From Streptomyces venezuelae ATCC 10712 (GTDB taxonomy: Bacteria > Actinomycetota > Actinomycetes > Streptomycetales > Streptomycetaceae): a stretch of DNA of 64,000 nucleotides. The stretch is taken from contig NZ_CP029197.1 of assembly GCF_008639165.1 (NCBI RefSeq), forward strand, positions 7,816,001 through 7,880,000, given 5' to 3'. This document shows positions 62,562 to 64,000 of this stretch, piece after piece (the stretch's first letter is position 1; each line of letters opens with the position of its first letter). The notes beneath the pieces are model-generated. The model ran no database searches, was not told the DNA's origin, and was given only the letters and a program-made list of their open reading frames with translations. Position numbers and translations under genes: made by a program.

Positions 62562-63647
62562 TCAGCCGGCGGGGCGGGAGCCGTCCGCGGCGGACGGGCC
62601 GGGCCCGAGGTCGACACGGGCCGCGACGGGGAGGTGGTCGCTCGCGGTCGCGGGCAGGGTCCACGACCCGGTGGCCCGCGCTCCCTTGAGGAGGATCTGG
62701 TCGATCCGTACGAGCGGGAAGCTGGCCGGCCAGGTGAGGCCGAAGCCCTCACCGGACGTCGACTGGGCCGAGGCCATGCCGGCGGTGAGCGGGCGCAGGC
62801 CCCGGTCGTCGGTGGAACCGTTGAAGTCGCCCATGACGAGCACGCGCGGGGAGCGCTCGGCGCGCAGGAACCCCGCCAGGAGCCCGGCGGCCTCGTCGCG
62901 GGTGCCCGAGGTGAAGCCGGTCGCTCCGACCCGGACGGACGGGAGGTGGGCGACGTACACGGCCACCGGGCCGGCGGGAGTGTCGGCCGTCGCGCGCAGG
63001 GCCCGGGTCCACGGCATGATCGGCAGGGCCCGAGCGTTCCGCAGCGGGCGCGTGCTCCACAGGCCGACCGTGCCCTCGTAGAAGTGGTGGGGGTAAGTGG
63101 CGGCCAGCGCACGTTCGTAGGCGGGCGCGGTGTCCGGGGAGAGCTCCTGGAGCGCGACGATGTCGGCCCCGGAGGCGATCAGACTCCGCACGGTGGCTTG
63201 CGGGTCCGGATTGTCCTGGTTGACGTTGTGGCTGACGACGGTGAGATCCCCGCCGGGCGCCGACTTGTCGGCGAGGGTGCCCGCGAAGACCGTCAGCCAG
63301 GCCGCCACCGGCAGGACCAGGGCCGCCGTCGCCGTCCGCGACCGGCGCAGCAGCGCGGGGGCCGCGAGCGCGGGGATCGCGAGGCCCGACCACGGCAACA
63401 CGGTCTCGGCCAGGCTGCTGAGACGGCCGGGGAGGTCGGGCAGGCCCCCGTGGCCGACGAGGACGATGCCGAGGGCGAGCAGGGCGGCGGAGAGCGCGAG
63501 GCTCCTGCCCCTGCGTCCCCGGTGCCCGGCCCGTGCCGCTTCGGGGTCCCTTGGCACTTCTGTGTCCCTCGCCGCTTCCGGGTCCCTCGCCGCTTCCGGG
63601 TCCGCAGGAGCTTCCGGGGCGTCCGCCGGACGGATGGTGGGCGTCAT
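62562..63647 (-). CDS. Membrane endonuclease/exonuclease/phosphatase family protein
   Basis: The protein has 361 residues. A repetitive N-terminus (DPEAAR-like) leads to about three membrane helices (about 48-120). The EEP domain follows: VSHNVNQDN, ALQELSPDTAP with the metal Glu, VLVMGDFNGSTDD and TASDHLPVAARVDL. The catalytic domain is predicted to be outside the membrane. Possible activities include phosphodiesterase or sphingomyelinase-type hydrolysis. Confidence 0.87.
   Translation of the reverse strand: MTPTIRPADAPEAPADPEAARDPEAARDTEVPRDPEAARAGHRGRRGRSLALSAALLALGIVLVGHGGLPDLPGRLSSLAETVLPWSGLAIPALAAPALLRRSRTATAALVLPVAAWLTVFAGTLADKSAPGGDLTVVSHNVNQDNPDPQATVRSLIASGADIVALQELSPDTAPAYERALAATYPHHFYEGTVGLWSTRPLRNARALPIMPWTRALRATADTPAGPVAVYVAHLPSVRVGATGFTSGTRDEAAGLLAGFLRAERSPRVLVMGDFNGSTDDRGLRPLTAGMASAQSTSGEGFGLTWPASFPLVRIDQILLKGARATGSWTLPATASDHLPVAARVDLGPGPSAADGSRPAG
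63535..63603 (-). repeat. 18-bp imperfect tandem repeat in the 5' end of the EEP gene
   Basis: Units at 63535, 63553, 63571 and a partial one at 63589 encode six-residue repeats (DPEAAR, DTEVPR). Confidence 0.7.
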
Positions 63648-63650
63648 GGT

Positions 63651-64000
63651 TCAGCCCTCCCGGGTCAGGCTGTCGCGGAGCCCCGCGATCAGGCGCCGAC
63701 TGCTGTCGACGGCCTCCCGGAGGCCCTCGGAGGGCGTGGTGTCCGCCCGCTGGTGCATCACCGCGCCGACGAGAAGGCGGGTCGCGCCGCCCACGCGCAC
63801 CTCGCAGGCCCACAGCAGGTTGCCACCCGCCGGAGTGCTGGAGCCGGTCTTGATGCCGACGACGCCCGGGGTGTCCAGGAGGGGGTTGGTGTTGGTGATC
63901 GTGCCGACGCCGGGCACGGTCACGGACCGGGTGCCCACGATCTCCCGGAACACGGCGTTCTTCATCGCCTTGCGGGCCAGGGCCAGCTGGTCCGCCGCGG
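63651..64000 (-). CDS. D-alanyl-D-alanine carboxypeptidase, C-terminal part (5' end outside window)
   Basis: The frame is open to base 64000 and ends at 63651. About 115 residues are visible. They contain the KTG box of S11 penicillin-binding proteins (VVGIKTGSSTPAGGN), preceded by TITNTNPLLDTPG and followed by ACEVRVGGATRLLVGAVM. The SxxK and SxN motifs must lie outside the window. It would trim peptidoglycan stem peptides. Confidence 0.88.
   Translation of the reverse strand, partial: AADQLALARKAMKNAVFREIVGTRSVTVPGVGTITNTNPLLDTPGVVGIKTGSSTPAGGNLLWACEVRVGGATRLLVGAVMHQRADTTPSEGLREAVDSSRRLIAGLRDSLTREG

Overview
The window is very GC-rich DNA with strong codon third-position GC bias, GTG/TTG starts, SARP, ECF and MmyB-like regulators, and an LAxTG sortase substrate. 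This points to a Streptomyces chromosome or a close relative. I see no tRNA, rRNA, CRISPR array, insertion sequence or intact phage. Genes run off both edges: a trypsin/VMAP-C protein at the left and a D-Ala-D-Ala carboxypeptidase at the right.

Layout. 1-2347: a trypsin-like/VMAP-C protein and its Trypco1 partner, resembling conflict-system pairs. 2397-4899: a DHA2 drug exporter divergent from an MmyB-type regulator around a 33-bp palindrome. 4977-9985: a secreted lysyl-oxidase-like protein, a DUF998 membrane protein, and a DGPF protein with an ECF42 sigma factor. The sigma factor carries a decayed tyrosine-recombinase domain fused in frame. 10041-27610: a collagen/hydroxyproline island (below). 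27649-33338: a Tat-exported alkyl sulfatase, TetR regulators, a dienelactone-hydrolase-like protein and a GlxA-type AraC regulator. 33449-41558: a YtcJ-like amidohydrolase, a LacI regulator with tandem operators and a second peptide-type ABC importer. 41644-43925: a Ser/Thr kinase and an FHA protein. 44364-54290: a block of secreted hydrolases. 54291-58600: a LuxR-SARP fusion regulator, a conserved small protein and a sortase-anchored surface protein. 58759-64000: a GH1 glucosidase with its transporter, a membrane-anchored Mrr-like nuclease, an EEP phosphatase and the carboxypeptidase.

The most coherent system is the island at 10-27.6 kb. A secreted M9 collagenase would release peptides, and a five-gene peptide ABC importer would take them up. 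Hydroxyproline would then be converted to 2-oxoglutarate by an epimerase, a three-part D-hydroxyproline dehydrogenase, a DHDPS-fold deaminase and a semialdehyde dehydrogenase. A side branch has a second proline-racemase-family enzyme and an ornithine-cyclodeaminase-family reductase. A GntR/FCD regulator closes the main operon. The collagenase and importer promoters share a nearly identical 30-bp element (29/30), and the dehydrogenase operon has a related one, so extracellular and intracellular steps look co-regulated.

A second candidate system is the secreted-hydrolase block. Three promoters share the same architecture: two heptamers (T/C)CATCG(G/C) with an 11-bp period, then 7 bp, then a -10 box. 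A SARP whose N-terminus carries an extra LuxR-type helix-turn-helix lies next door. Three enzymes in the block (GH43-like, M23, transglycosylase-like) carry homologous seven-bladed PLL-like propellers.
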